Made by a program: the position numbers and the translations under genes | Source of the DNA: Gemmatimonadota bacterium | GTDB lineage: Bacteria > Gemmatimonadota > Gemmatimonadetes > Gemmatimonadales > GWC2-71-9 | Reading direction: 5' to 3' | NCBI GenBank assembly: GCA_003220855.1 | Contig: QHTP01000068.1 | Coordinates: 1-10,167, forward strand | Length of the DNA: 10,167 nucleotides | In this document: positions 1-10,123 of the stretch, one piece after another | How positions within the stretch are numbered: position 1 is the stretch's first letter | How the letters are laid out: each line of letters starts with the position of its first letter | Notes under the pieces: model-generated | The model's database searches: none | What the model saw: only the letters and a program-made list of their open reading frames with translations | Told to the model about the DNA's origin: nothing

Positions 1-2570
<2,570 letters not shown>

Positions 2571-2577
2571 CAGTCCT

Positions 2578-3150
2578 CTATTTCCGGTACAGCCCCCGCG
2601 CCGCGATGTAGTCGCGCACGGCGTCGGGCACGAGGTAGCGAATCGACCGGGCCTGCCGCACGCGCTCCCGGATCATCGTCGCGGAGACGTCCAGCGCCGG
2701 CACTGCGACCGTCCGGCTGATCGCGGGATGTCGTGGCGGCGGCGAGCCGGGGCGCGCGAACACCACCACATCCGCGAGCTGCGGCAGCGCGTCGATCTCG
2801 AACCAGGCCCCGAGATCCGCCGCCGCATCGGCCCCAAGCAGTAACGTGAAACGGTTCCCCGGCTCCCGCTGGGCCAGGGCCCGAAGCGTCCGGACCGTGT
2901 ACGAGGGCGTCGGCAGCGTCAGCTCGATCCGCTCGACGGTGAGCCGCGGGTTGCCGGCCACGGCGAGCTCGAGCATCTCCACCCGCTGCTCGGGGCTGGC
3001 CCCATGAGCGGCGTGCACCCCGCGCTTAAGCGGCTGCTCCCGCGCCGGCAGAAACCGGATGACGGCGTCGAGCGCTTCGCCCACCGTCTCCGCCGCGACC
3101 AGGTGCCCGACATGCACGGGATCGAACGAGCCGCCGAACAGCGCCTCCAC
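2578..3150 (-). CDS. nadD: Nicotinate-nucleotide adenylyltransferase NadD
   Basis: NadD transfers AMP from ATP to nicotinic acid mononucleotide, giving deamido-NAD in cytoplasmic NAD biosynthesis. The 190-residue product, a normal length for the family, opens with ALFGGSFDPVHVGH: the nucleotidyltransferase HxGH motif is at residues 13-16 and the GGSFDP loop at 6-11. LLGADAAADLGAW near 104-116 is the substrate-loop region. SATMIR (156-161) matches the family's C-terminal ISSTxIR motif. The start chosen is GTG at 3148-3150, the nearest start codon before the conserved motif. It lies 5 bp after the stop of the bamD-like gene with no clear Shine-Dalgarno, so translation probably depends on the upstream gene. 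The open frame continues upstream far into the bamD-like gene without a stop, but that extension has no NadD character. The TAG stop lies 7 bp before secA. Confidence 0.95.
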   Translation of the reverse strand: MEALFGGSFDPVHVGHLVAAETVGEALDAVIRFLPAREQPLKRGVHAAHGASPEQRVEMLELAVAGNPRLTVERIELTLPTPSYTVRTLRALAQREPGNRFTLLLGADAAADLGAWFEIDALPQLADVVVFARPGSPPPRHPAISRTVAVPALDVSATMIRERVRQARSIRYLVPDAVRDYIAARGLYRK

Positions 3151-3155
3151 CGACG

Positions 3156-3911
3156 TCAGGAGGGCGACGCAGTGGTCGTGTCGGCCGGGCAGGACGCGCC
3201 GAGCCCCGCGGTCTGCGGGTAGTACTTGCGCAAGGTCCCGCACGTCTCCTTCAGCTCGTCCGTGTACCCGATCGCGCGGTAGGAGTCCACCAGCCGCATC
3301 AGGGCGTCGGGGACGCGCGCGGTCCCCTGGTAGTTGGCGATGACGTCCTTGAAGTAGATGATGGCGGAATCGAAGGCGCGTCGCCGGAAGTAGAACATGC
3401 CGTTCTTGTAGTCCTTCTCCGCGAACCACTCGCGCAACTGCTGCACGTGCGCCTGGGCCCGGGCCGCGGCGTCCGTGCCGGGGTAGCGCCCCGCGAGCTC
3501 TTGGTAGATGGCGAGCGCACTCTCCCCGTACGACGGGTCGAGCTCGGGTTTGCGCCACAGCCGCAGGTTCGCGTCGCCGGCGCGCAGCAACGCCAGGGGT
3601 GCGTACGGGCTCGCGGGAAACTGATCGGCGACCTGTCGGAAGTCGTGCGCCGCCTGCACCCGGTCGCCCGTCTGGAACGCGCACTCCGCCAGGCTGTACT
3701 TCACCTCGGCCAGCTCGGGCTCGGTGGGGCTGAGCTCGTAGCTCAAACGCCGGAGGGAGACCAGGGCCTTGCCGAAGTCGCCGCGCCGAAGCTGCACCCG
3801 CACGCGGGCCAGCTCGGCGACCGGATCCGGGGCCGGCTGTATCCGCGATCCATGGTGGCAGGCTGCGACGGCGGCCCAGCCGATCAGCAGGACGTAACGC
3901 ATGATCCTCAT
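3156..3911 (-). CDS. bamD: BamD-like outer-membrane assembly lipoprotein (TPR)
   Basis: This is a predicted outer-membrane lipoprotein of the BamD/YfiO family, the TPR scaffold of the BAM complex that inserts beta-barrel proteins. The 251-residue product has a short lipoprotein signal (RYVLLIGWAAVAAC) with lipobox VAAC, placing the lipidated Cys at residue 18. About five helical-pair repeats follow, for example around 70-100 (KYSLAECAFQTGDRVQAAHD), 103-145, 162-195 and 196-230, with the spacing usual in BamD. Two further cysteines, C224 and C241, lie near the C-terminus and could form a disulfide in the periplasm. The start is ATG 3909-3911, which overlaps the preceding TGA by 4 bp (ATGA). 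A second in-frame ATG three codons later (3900-3902) is an alternative. No good SD is visible, which suggests coupling. A general TPR lipoprotein rather than true BamD cannot be excluded, but length, lipobox and repeat pattern favour BamD. Confidence 0.85.
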   Translation of the reverse strand: MRIMRYVLLIGWAAVAACHHGSRIQPAPDPVAELARVRVQLRRGDFGKALVSLRRLSYELSPTEPELAEVKYSLAECAFQTGDRVQAAHDFRQVADQFPASPYAPLALLRAGDANLRLWRKPELDPSYGESALAIYQELAGRYPGTDAAARAQAHVQQLREWFAEKDYKNGMFYFRRRAFDSAIIYFKDVIANYQGTARVPDALMRLVDSYRAIGYTDELKETCGTLRKYYPQTAGLGASCPADTTTASPS

Positions 3912-4828
3912 GGTTGTTTGGGCGGCGCCGGCGACGGCGCGTCCGCCTTCCCCAGCGCATTGATCTTGTCCTGCGCGCGCTGCGTGAGCGTATCCCCCGG
4001 CGTGCCGCCCGAGAGCGCCTGCTGATAGCTCTCGAGCGCGCCCGCGATGTCGCCCTGCGCGAGCTTCACGTCCCCGAGTCCGAGAAACGCCCCCCGCACT
4101 ACGTCGGACGGCGCTCCCGGGGCCGTGGCCCGGCGGAACCAGTCCTCTGCGTCGGCCGGTTTGCCGGCAGCGACCAGCCGTTGCCCCTCGACCAGCGCGC
4201 ACAAGCCCAGCCCCTCGCGCGCGCCATCGGCGACGGCCGGCTCGCGCTGGCGCCGGATGACGCCCTCGAACACCGGCACCGCCGTGCTGCAGGCGCGCGC
4301 GCGCACCGCCGCCATGCCGTACACGAACAGCAGAGAGTCGGTCAAGCGCGGATCGCCCGCGGCGGCGGCGGCGCCCGGCAGGAGCGCCATGGCACCGGCG
4401 GTGTCGCCGCGGTCGGCGGCGTCCAGCGCCGCGAGGCGGGCGTAGCGGCCCAGCGGCCGGGTCGGTGCCACCGCGTGCAGGCCCGCGAGCCCTCGGGCGG
4501 CGTCGCTCCGGTCGTTCGCCCCGAGCGCGGCCCGGGCGCTGCGCTCGAGCCCGTCCGCGGCCTCGCCGGCGCGCGAGCGGTCTGCTTCACCCAAGGCGAT
4601 GTAGGCGTTCACCGCCGTCGCGTAGTCGCCCACATGCAGCGCAGCCGCCCCCAGCTTCGCCTCGAGGTCCGCGTCCCCGGGGCGCGCCTTCAGGCCGAGC
4701 TGGTATTCGGCCAGCGCGTCCCGGTAGGCACCGCCCCCATACCAGCGGTCGCCGAGCTCCTCGTGGTCGGCGGCGCTGGGCTGACACGCCAGCGCCAGCG
4801 CGACGACGACAATCGCCCCGCGGCTCAC
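3908..4828 (-). CDS. TPR-repeat protein, probable lipoprotein, function unknown
   Basis: The 306-residue protein has a short hydrophobic N-terminus (AIVVVALALAC) ending in Cys15, followed by QPSA. The residues before the Cys (A-L-A) fit the lipobox only loosely, so export as a lipoprotein is likely but not certain. The rest is Ala/Leu-rich helical sequence. TPR-like units are clearest at about 22-51 (WYGGGAYRDALAEYQLGLKA), 54-85 and 246-273 (GLGDVKLAQGDIAGALESYQQAL), with degenerate repeats between. The C-terminus is a Pro/Lys-rich tail (APSPAPPKQP). The start is GTG 4826-4828, in a GTGA overlap with the upstream stop, with a weak GGAAGA about 9 bases before it. Its own stop overlaps the ATG of the bamD-like gene. 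The context suggests an envelope scaffold working with BamD or with polysaccharide export; this is inference, and no specific family is recognised. Confidence 0.8.
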   Translation of the reverse strand: MSRGAIVVVALALACQPSAADHEELGDRWYGGGAYRDALAEYQLGLKARPGDADLEAKLGAAALHVGDYATAVNAYIALGEADRSRAGEAADGLERSARAALGANDRSDAARGLAGLHAVAPTRPLGRYARLAALDAADRGDTAGAMALLPGAAAAAGDPRLTDSLLFVYGMAAVRARACSTAVPVFEGVIRRQREPAVADGAREGLGLCALVEGQRLVAAGKPADAEDWFRRATAPGAPSDVVRGAFLGLGDVKLAQGDIAGALESYQQALSGGTPGDTLTQRAQDKINALGKADAPSPAPPKQP

Positions 4829-5622
4829 CGTGACGTCTTCCGTCCGCCGTCTTCGGATCGCGCGGGCGGTGGCTCGCCGTCCGGGGACGCCGCCGCGCCC
4901 GCGGGCACCTGGGTGGCGCTGTCGTTGCGGGCCAACATGGCGAGGTAGGCTTCCACGCGGGGATCTTCAGGCCGGCGCTCACGGCAGTCTTCCCACACGG
5001 CTTTGGCCGCGAGGCCGTCGCCCGCGAGATAACACGCGAGCCCCAGCATCGCGGCGGCGTCCAGGTAGTTGGGACGCGCCCGTACGATGATCTCGAACTG
5101 CTCCCGCGCGTCCAACGCGCGCCCCGCTTCGAGCAGCATACGTCCCAGCTTATACCGCAGGTCGTGGAACGCAGGTCCCAGGGCGAGCGCCGCTTGGTAC
5201 TGATCGATCGCAGTCGCCAGACCGCCCGACTCGAGGTACGCGTCCCCCAGGCGCGCGTGGTGGTTCGCGAGCTTGGCGGCGACGTGGGCCGGGAACCCCC
5301 GCCGCGGCACTCCGCCGATCTGCGCCGCGCGCCGGAACGCCGCATCGGCCTCCGCTTCGCGACCCAGCTCGTTCAAGACGAGCGCCCGGTGCACCAGCGC
5401 CTCGACGTAGTACGGGTTCAACGCGAGCGCGCGGTCCAACTGCGCCAGGGCGGAGTCCTGCTGGCCCACCAGCGAGTACGACAGCCCGAGCAGGTGGTGC
5501 GCGTCGGCGAACGCCCGGCCCGTGGCGATCACCTCTTCCAGGAGGTGAATCGCGCCGTAGTAGTCCTGGAGCTGAAATCGCTCCCGGGCCTGCGCCACCA
5601 GATGTTCAGGACTGACGTCCAT
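4825..5622 (-). CDS. Tetratricopeptide repeat protein without signal peptide
   Basis: The 265-residue protein is made almost wholly of TPR units: about 5-35 (YYGAIHLLEEVI), 39-72 (LLGLSYSLVGQQDSALAQLD), 73-104, 121-154 (LGDAYLESGGLATAIDQYQ), 155-188 and 189-222. The tail from about 233 is disordered and rich in Pro, Gly and charged residues. There is no signal peptide or membrane segment, so it is predicted to be cytoplasmic and to act by protein-protein contact. The start is ATG 5620-5622 (MDVSPEHLV), with GAGG about 6 bases upstream. The open frame extends further upstream, but that part lies in the epimerase gene and is not protein-like. It overlaps the epimerase by 17 bp and the next TPR gene by 4 bp (GTGA). 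Its partner is unknown; the position between nucleotide-sugar genes and envelope genes makes a role in glycan assembly or its regulation possible. Confidence 0.85.
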   Translation of the reverse strand: MDVSPEHLVAQARERFQLQDYYGAIHLLEEVIATGRAFADAHHLLGLSYSLVGQQDSALAQLDRALALNPYYVEALVHRALVLNELGREAEADAAFRRAAQIGGVPRRGFPAHVAAKLANHHARLGDAYLESGGLATAIDQYQAALALGPAFHDLRYKLGRMLLEAGRALDAREQFEIIVRARPNYLDAAAMLGLACYLAGDGLAAKAVWEDCRERRPEDPRVEAYLAMLARNDSATQVPAGAAASPDGEPPPARSEDGGRKTSR

Positions 5623-6574
5623 GGGTCGCCTCGTACCAGCGGACGAAGAGCCGGATCCCTTCCTCGATGCCGACTTTGGGCCGGAAGCCGAGCTCCCGGC
5701 CGGCGCGCCGCAGGTCGGCATCCGTGAGCCGCACGTCCCCCGGCTGGTCGCCGTGGCGCTCGATCCGCACCTCGCGGCCGAGCGTGCGCGCGATCAGCTC
5801 GATCAGCCGATCGAGCCGCACCCGCGCGCCCCCGCCGATGTTGATCGGCTCGGCGATCCCGCCGGAGCGGGCACGCTCGGTCCAGGCCACGGCGGCCAGG
5901 ACCCCGTCGACGCAATCCGTAATATAGGTATAGTCCCGCTCGCTCGACCCGTCGCCGTGCATGCGCACCGGCTGTCCGCGGGCGATCAAGTCCGTGAACC
6001 GGTGGATGGCCAGGTCGGGCCGCTGGCGGGGGCCGTATACGGTGAAGAAGCGCAGGCAGGCGATCTGCAACCCGTACAGGTGCGCGAACGCCTGCGCCAT
6101 CAGCTCGCCGGCGCGCTTGCTCGCGGCGTACGGGGAGATCGGCGCGGCGGCGGGGGCCTCCTCGCTGAACGGGGCGGGCGTCGAGTCGCCGTAGACGGAC
6201 GACGACGAGCCGAACACCACTCGCCGGATGCCGGCGCGCCGGGCGGCCTCGAGCACGCGTACCGTCCCGGTCACGTTCGTCTCGCTGTACGACGCCGGGT
6301 CTTCGAGCGAGGGGCGCACGCCCGGGCGGGCCGCAAGGTGTACCACCACCGACACGCCGTCGAGCGGGAGCGGGTCGCGCGCGATGTCGGCCTCGACGAA
6401 GCGGAATCCTGGGCCGCGCCGCAGCGTCTCGAGGTTCCGCTCCTTCACCGCGCGGGCGTAGAAGGGGTCGAAGTTGTCGAGGGCCACCACCTCGTCGCCC
6501 CGCGCCACCAGGGCTTCGGCCACGTGTGACCCGATGAACCCCGCCGCCCCCGTGAGGAGCACGCGCGGGCTCAT
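5606..6574 (-). CDS. NAD-dependent sugar epimerase (SDR), UDP-uronate 4-epimerase-like
   Basis: The 322-residue extended short-chain dehydrogenase inverts C4 of a nucleotide sugar through a transient keto intermediate. The Rossmann motif GAAGFIG is at residues 9-15, the catalytic Ser region GSSSSVYG at 122-129, and the catalytic Tyr/Lys pair at Y149 and K153 (YAASK). RFFTVYGPRQRPDLAIHRF and the later GDGSSERDYTYI stretch resemble the UDP-glucuronate 4-epimerase/WbpP branch. In this cluster the likely substrate is UDP-GlcA (giving UDP-GalA) or UDP-GlcNAcA (giving UDP-GalNAcA), since both acids should be made by the upstream genes. UDP-glucose or UDP-GlcNAc cannot be excluded from sequence alone. 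The start is ATG 6572-6574, in an ATGA overlap with the uxs stop; the longer open frame upstream lacks the fold. The fold and class are sure, the substrate is not. Confidence 0.9.
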   Translation of the reverse strand: MSPRVLLTGAAGFIGSHVAEALVARGDEVVALDNFDPFYARAVKERNLETLRRGPGFRFVEADIARDPLPLDGVSVVVHLAARPGVRPSLEDPASYSETNVTGTVRVLEAARRAGIRRVVFGSSSSVYGDSTPAPFSEEAPAAAPISPYAASKRAGELMAQAFAHLYGLQIACLRFFTVYGPRQRPDLAIHRFTDLIARGQPVRMHGDGSSERDYTYITDCVDGVLAAVAWTERARSGGIAEPINIGGGARVRLDRLIELIARTLGREVRIERHGDQPGDVRLTDADLRRAGRELGFRPKVGIEEGIRLFVRWYEATHGRQS

Positions 6575-7503
6575 CCCACGATTCCGCGGAAGTACTCGAT
6601 CGTGCGCCGCAGTCCCTCTTCGAGCGACACGCGCGGCTCCCACTCCAGCGTCTCGCGGGCGTGGCGGATGTCCGGCTGGCGCACCTTGGGGTCGTCGGTG
6701 GGAAGCGGCTGCTCGATGATGCTGCTCCGGCTGCCCGTCAGCCGCAGCACCTGCTCCGCGAGCTGGCGCACGGTGAACTCGTGCGGGTTCCCGATGTTGG
6801 TCGGATCCGACCCGCCGCGCTCGAACAACCGGACGATCCCATCGATCAGATCGTCCACGAAGCAGAAGGAGCGGGTCTGCGACCCGTCGCCGTAGACTGT
6901 GAGCGGGTCGCCCTGGAGCGCCTGCACGATGAAGTTCGACACCACCCGACCGTCCTTGGGGCGCATGCGTGGCCCGTACGTGTTGAAGATGCGGACGATG
7001 CGCGTGTCGAGCTTGTGGTAACGATGATAGGCCATGGTCATCGCCTCGGCAAAGCGCTTGGCCTCGTCGTACACGCCGCGCGGGCCGACCGGGTTCACAT
7101 TGCCCCAGTAGCTCTCCGGTTGGGGGTGCACCAGCGGATCGCCATACACCTCGGAGGTGGACGCGAGCAGGAAGCGGGCGCCCTTGGCGCGCGACAGGCC
7201 GAGCGCCTTGTGGGTCCCGAGCGAGCCGACTTTGAGCGTCTGAATGGGGTAGTCGAGGTAGTCCACCGGGCTCGCCGGACTCGCAAAGTGGAGCACGCCG
7301 TCGAGCGGACCTTGGACCTCGACAAAGTTCGCGACGTCGTGCAGCACGAACTGAAAGCTGGGATGCTTACGGAGGTGGGCGAGGTTGGCGGGGTTACCGG
7401 TGAGGAAATTGTCCATTCCGACGACGCGGTGACCCTCTGCCAGCAACCGGTCACACAGATGCGACCCGAGAAACCCCGCGGCCCCGGTTACGAGGACGCG
7501 CAT
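6571..7503 (-). CDS. uxs: UDP-glucuronate decarboxylase (UDP-xylose synthase)
   Basis: This enzyme oxidises UDP-glucuronate at C4 with bound NAD+, decarboxylates it and reduces the product to UDP-xylose. The 310-residue protein is the catalytic SDR domain only; I see no N-terminal membrane anchor like that of eukaryotic Uxs. NAD binding is by GAAGFLG at residues 7-13. HFASPASPVDY (72-82) and TSEVYGDP (116-123) are typical of the UXS/RmlB-like branch, and the catalytic pair is Y145 and K149 in YDEAK. RIFNTYGPRM and the GDGSQTRSFCFVDD stretch are also characteristic. The start is ATG 7501-7503, directly before MRVLVTGAAG. No SD is visible, and the gene overlaps ugd by 16 bp, so coupled translation is likely. 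Its substrate is the product of the gene just upstream, which makes the pair a complete UDP-glucose to UDP-xylose route. Confidence 0.95.
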   Translation of the reverse strand: MRVLVTGAAGFLGSHLCDRLLAEGHRVVGMDNFLTGNPANLAHLRKHPSFQFVLHDVANFVEVQGPLDGVLHFASPASPVDYLDYPIQTLKVGSLGTHKALGLSRAKGARFLLASTSEVYGDPLVHPQPESYWGNVNPVGPRGVYDEAKRFAEAMTMAYHRYHKLDTRIVRIFNTYGPRMRPKDGRVVSNFIVQALQGDPLTVYGDGSQTRSFCFVDDLIDGIVRLFERGGSDPTNIGNPHEFTVRQLAEQVLRLTGSRSSIIEQPLPTDDPKVRQPDIRHARETLEWEPRVSLEEGLRRTIEYFRGIVG

Positions 7504-8807
7504 GCGATCGGGCGGCCGATGCTTTCGTAGACGAACCCGAGGCGGGCGAGACGCTGCGGGTCGTACAGGTTGCGTCCATCCACGATCAAGGGCCGCGACA
7601 ACGACTGCTTGATCCGGCCGAAATCGGGGTTGCGATACTCGAGCCACTCGGTCGCGATGACGAGCGCGGCCGCGCCCGCGAGCGCCTCATACGCGGTGCC
7701 CGCATACGTGACCCGGTCGCCCAGCTGGCGGCGCGCGCTGTGCATCGCGGCCGGATCGTGCGCCCGCACCTGCGCGCCCGCCTCGAGCAGCTGCTCGGCC
7801 AGCACCAGCGCCGGGCTCTCGCGGACGTCGTCGGTCTCGGCCTTGAAGGCGAGCCCCCACACCGCCACGGTGACGTTGCGCAGCTTGCCGCCGAAGTGGC
7901 GAGCCAGCTTCTCGTACAGGACCCGTTTTTGGCGCTCGTTGGCCGCCTCCACCGACTCGAGCACGTCGAGCGGCACGCCGCAGTCGTGGCCGGTGCGGAT
8001 CAGCGCCTTCACGTCCTTGGGAAAGCACGATCCACCGTACCCGGGACCCGGGAATAAGAACGCCGGCCCGATGCGCCGGTCGGACCCGATGCCCTTCCGG
8101 ACCAGCGTGACGTCGGCCCCGACCGCGTCGCACAGGCGTGCGACCTGGTTCATGAACGAGATCCGCGTGGCGAGCATGGCGTTGGCCGCGTACTTCGTCA
8201 TCTCGGCCGAGGCGAGGTCCATGAAGATGATGGGGTTGCCGGTGCGCACGAAGGGCGCGTACAGCTCCCCGATCACCTGGGCGGCCTCGGGCGAATCCAC
8301 GCCGACGATGACGCGGTCCGGTTTCATGAAATCCTCGACCGCCGCGCCTTCCTTCAGGAACTCGGGGTTGGAGCACACCTGAAACGACGTGGTCGTCTGC
8401 GCAGCGATCGCCGCGCGGACCTTTTGGGCCGTGCCGACGGGCACCGTGCTCTTGGTGACCACCAGCTTGGGCCGGTTCATGTGGCGCCCGATGGTGGCGG
8501 CGACGTCGAGCACGTGCGTCAGGTCGGCGGAGCCGTCCTCGTCGGGCGGCGTCCCGACGGCGATGAGGATCACGTCGGAGCTCTCGATGGCGCCCCCGAC
8601 GTCGGTCGTGAACTGGAGACGCCCGTCGCGCTGGTTGCGCGTCACCAGCGGCTCGAGTCCCGGCTCGTAGATCGGCAGACGATTCTGGCGGAGCGCCTCG
8701 ATTTTCGCGGCGTCCCGGTCCGCGCCCACCACGTCGTTCCCCGTCTCGGCCAGGCAGGCCCCGGCCACCAGGCCCACGTACCCCGTGCCAACGACGGTGA
8801 CTTTCAC
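7488..8807 (-). CDS. ugd: UDP-glucose 6-dehydrogenase
   Basis: Ugd oxidises UDP-glucose twice at C6 with two NAD+, giving UDP-glucuronate in the cytoplasm. The 439-residue product has the normal bacterial length. It shows the N-terminal Rossmann motif GTGYVG (7-12), VGTPPDEDG (84-92), STVPVGT (120-126), NPEFLKEG (147-154), the conserved Lys205 in KYAANAMLA, and the catalytic GGSCFPKD loop with C261 and D265. The C-terminal domain has GLAFKAETDDVRESPAL, a second NAD/UDP-binding signature. The start is GTG 8805-8807 (MKVTVVGTGYVG), in a GTGA overlap with the upstream dehydrogenase; AGGAG is present but only about two bases from the start. Its product feeds Uxs and perhaps the epimerase. The GGSCFPKD loop separates it from the neighbouring dehydrogenase, which has GGHCIPLD. 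Confidence 0.97.
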   Translation of the reverse strand: MKVTVVGTGYVGLVAGACLAETGNDVVGADRDAAKIEALRQNRLPIYEPGLEPLVTRNQRDGRLQFTTDVGGAIESSDVILIAVGTPPDEDGSADLTHVLDVAATIGRHMNRPKLVVTKSTVPVGTAQKVRAAIAAQTTTSFQVCSNPEFLKEGAAVEDFMKPDRVIVGVDSPEAAQVIGELYAPFVRTGNPIIFMDLASAEMTKYAANAMLATRISFMNQVARLCDAVGADVTLVRKGIGSDRRIGPAFLFPGPGYGGSCFPKDVKALIRTGHDCGVPLDVLESVEAANERQKRVLYEKLARHFGGKLRNVTVAVWGLAFKAETDDVRESPALVLAEQLLEAGAQVRAHDPAAMHSARRQLGDRVTYAGTAYEALAGAAALVIATEWLEYRNPDFGRIKQSLSRPLIVDGRNLYDPQRLARLGFVYESIGRPIACASS

Positions 8808-10123
8808 CGCTCCTGCCCCCGCCGCCGCTGCCGCGCCAGCGCGTTGCGCGTGTCCACGACGAGGCGCGCGCTGCGCGCCACCAGGGCGTAATCGACGTCC
8901 GAGTGGTCCGTGACGATCACCACGCAGTCCGCGGCGGCGAGCGTCTCCGCCGTGAGCGGCGTCGATGTCAGGTCGATGGCCTCGTCCCTGAGCTTGCGCA
9001 CGTGCGGATCGTGATACCGGACCACTGCACCGCGCTGCTGCAACAAGCGGATCACGTCGAGCGCCGGGCTCTCACGGACGTCGTCGATGTCCTTCTTGTA
9101 CGCGACGCCGAGCACCAGCACCGTGCTGCCCCGCGCCGCGCGGCCTTGCTCGTTGAGGCGATCCACGATCCGCCCCACCCAGTGCTCCGGCATGGCCGCG
9201 TTGATCTCCCCCGCCAGCTCGATGAAGCGGGTGCGGTAGTTCAGGGTGCGCATCTTCCAGGCGAGGTAGTGGGGATCGAGCGGGATGCAGTGCCCGCCGA
9301 CGCCGGGCCCGGGCGTGAATTTCATGAACCCGAAGGGCTTCGTCGCCGCCGCTTCGATCACCTCCCACACGTCCACTCCGAGCTTCTCGCACACGATCGC
9401 CATCTCGTTGACGAGCCCGATGTTCACGCTGCGGAACGTGTTCTCGAGGATCTTCACCAGCTCGGCCGCCTCCGTCGACGAAACCGCGATGAGCGTCTCG
9501 ATGGCCGGCTCGTACACGGCCATCGCCACGCGCCGGCAGGTCTCGGTGATCCCGCCCACCACTTTCGGCGTGTTGTGCGTGTTCCACTTGCCGTTGCCCG
9601 GGTCCACCCGCTCCGGCGAAAACGCCAGGAAGAAATCCTCCCCGACCTTGAGACCCGTCTGCTCAAGCGCCGGGAGCATGAGCTCGCGCGTGGTTCCGGG
9701 GTACGTCGTCGATTCGAGCACGATGAGCTGACCGCGCCGCAGGGCTTGCTTGATGGAGTTGGTCGCCGCGAGCACGTAGCTCACGTCGGGGTCCTTCGTC
9801 TTGGACAACGGCGTCGGCACACAGACGGACACGACGTCGGGCTCACCCAGCCGCGCCAGGTCCGCCGTCGCGGCAAACTTCCCCACCTGGGCGAAGCGGG
9901 CCACGTCGGCGCTCGCCACGTCCTGCACGTGCGACCGCCCCTGGTTCAAGCCCTCGACCACCCCCCGGCTCACGTCGAAACCGAGGACCCGGAACCCGGC
10001 CCGCGCGAACTCCATGGCGAGCGGCAGCCCGACGTACCCCAGCCCGACGATGCCGATCAGCGCCGAGCGGTCCTGCGTCTTGGCAACCAGCAGGTCGGCG
10101 GCGGAAGATGCCGTGGCGGTCAC
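8804..10123 (-). CDS. wbpA: UDP-N-acetylglucosamine 6-dehydrogenase, WbpA-like
   Basis: This is a nucleotide-sugar dehydrogenase of 439 residues, predicted to oxidise UDP-GlcNAc to UDP-GlcNAc-uronic acid with NAD+. It shows the Rossmann motif GLGYVG (27-32), VCVPTPLSKTKDPD (100-113), FSPERVDPGN (168-177), Lys224 in ELVKILENTFR, the catalytic C279 in GGHCIPLDPHYLAWK, and the C-terminal GVAYKKDIDDVRESPALD. These match the WbpA/WbpO/WecC group rather than Ugd. PERVDPGN and GGHCIPLDPHYL are most like WbpA, but UDP-GalNAc or UDP-ManNAc as substrate cannot be excluded. The N-terminus has about 20 extra residues (TATASSAADLLVAK and on) before the Rossmann fold. The start is GTG 10121-10123, in a GTGA overlap with the end of an upstream gene; no strong SD is visible. 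Its product may pass to the SDR epimerase downstream or to a wbpB-type oxidase upstream. Confidence 0.92.
   Translation of the reverse strand: MTATASSAADLLVAKTQDRSALIGIVGLGYVGLPLAMEFARAGFRVLGFDVSRGVVEGLNQGRSHVQDVASADVARFAQVGKFAATADLARLGEPDVVSVCVPTPLSKTKDPDVSYVLAATNSIKQALRRGQLIVLESTTYPGTTRELMLPALEQTGLKVGEDFFLAFSPERVDPGNGKWNTHNTPKVVGGITETCRRVAMAVYEPAIETLIAVSSTEAAELVKILENTFRSVNIGLVNEMAIVCEKLGVDVWEVIEAAATKPFGFMKFTPGPGVGGHCIPLDPHYLAWKMRTLNYRTRFIELAGEINAAMPEHWVGRIVDRLNEQGRAARGSTVLVLGVAYKKDIDDVRESPALDVIRLLQQRGAVVRYHDPHVRKLRDEAIDLTSTPLTAETLAAADCVVIVTDHSDVDYALVARSARLVVDTRNALARQRRRGQER

Noticed and set aside
3151..3960. A 460-residue NadD with a long N-terminal extension
   Set aside because: The extension is the out-of-frame reading of the bamD-like gene and is Arg-rich with no fold; the NadD motif begins at the chosen GTG.
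3914..4948. 344-codon plus-strand open frame across the TPR genes, and similar plus-strand frames at 5621-6529 and 6661-7530
   Set aside because: All lie opposite minus-strand genes with recognisable motifs, have Arg/Ala/Gly/Pro-rich compositions, and show no family signature.
7504..7647. N-terminal extension of the UDP-xylose synthase
   Set aside because: The extra 48 residues overlap the ugd end in another frame and lack an anchor or conserved motif; the Rossmann fold starts at the chosen ATG.
8040..8052. Palindrome CCCGGGACCCGGG as a possible regulatory hairpin or terminator
   Set aside because: It lies inside ugd and encodes the conserved FPGPGYGG stretch before the catalytic Cys; no T-run follows on either strand.
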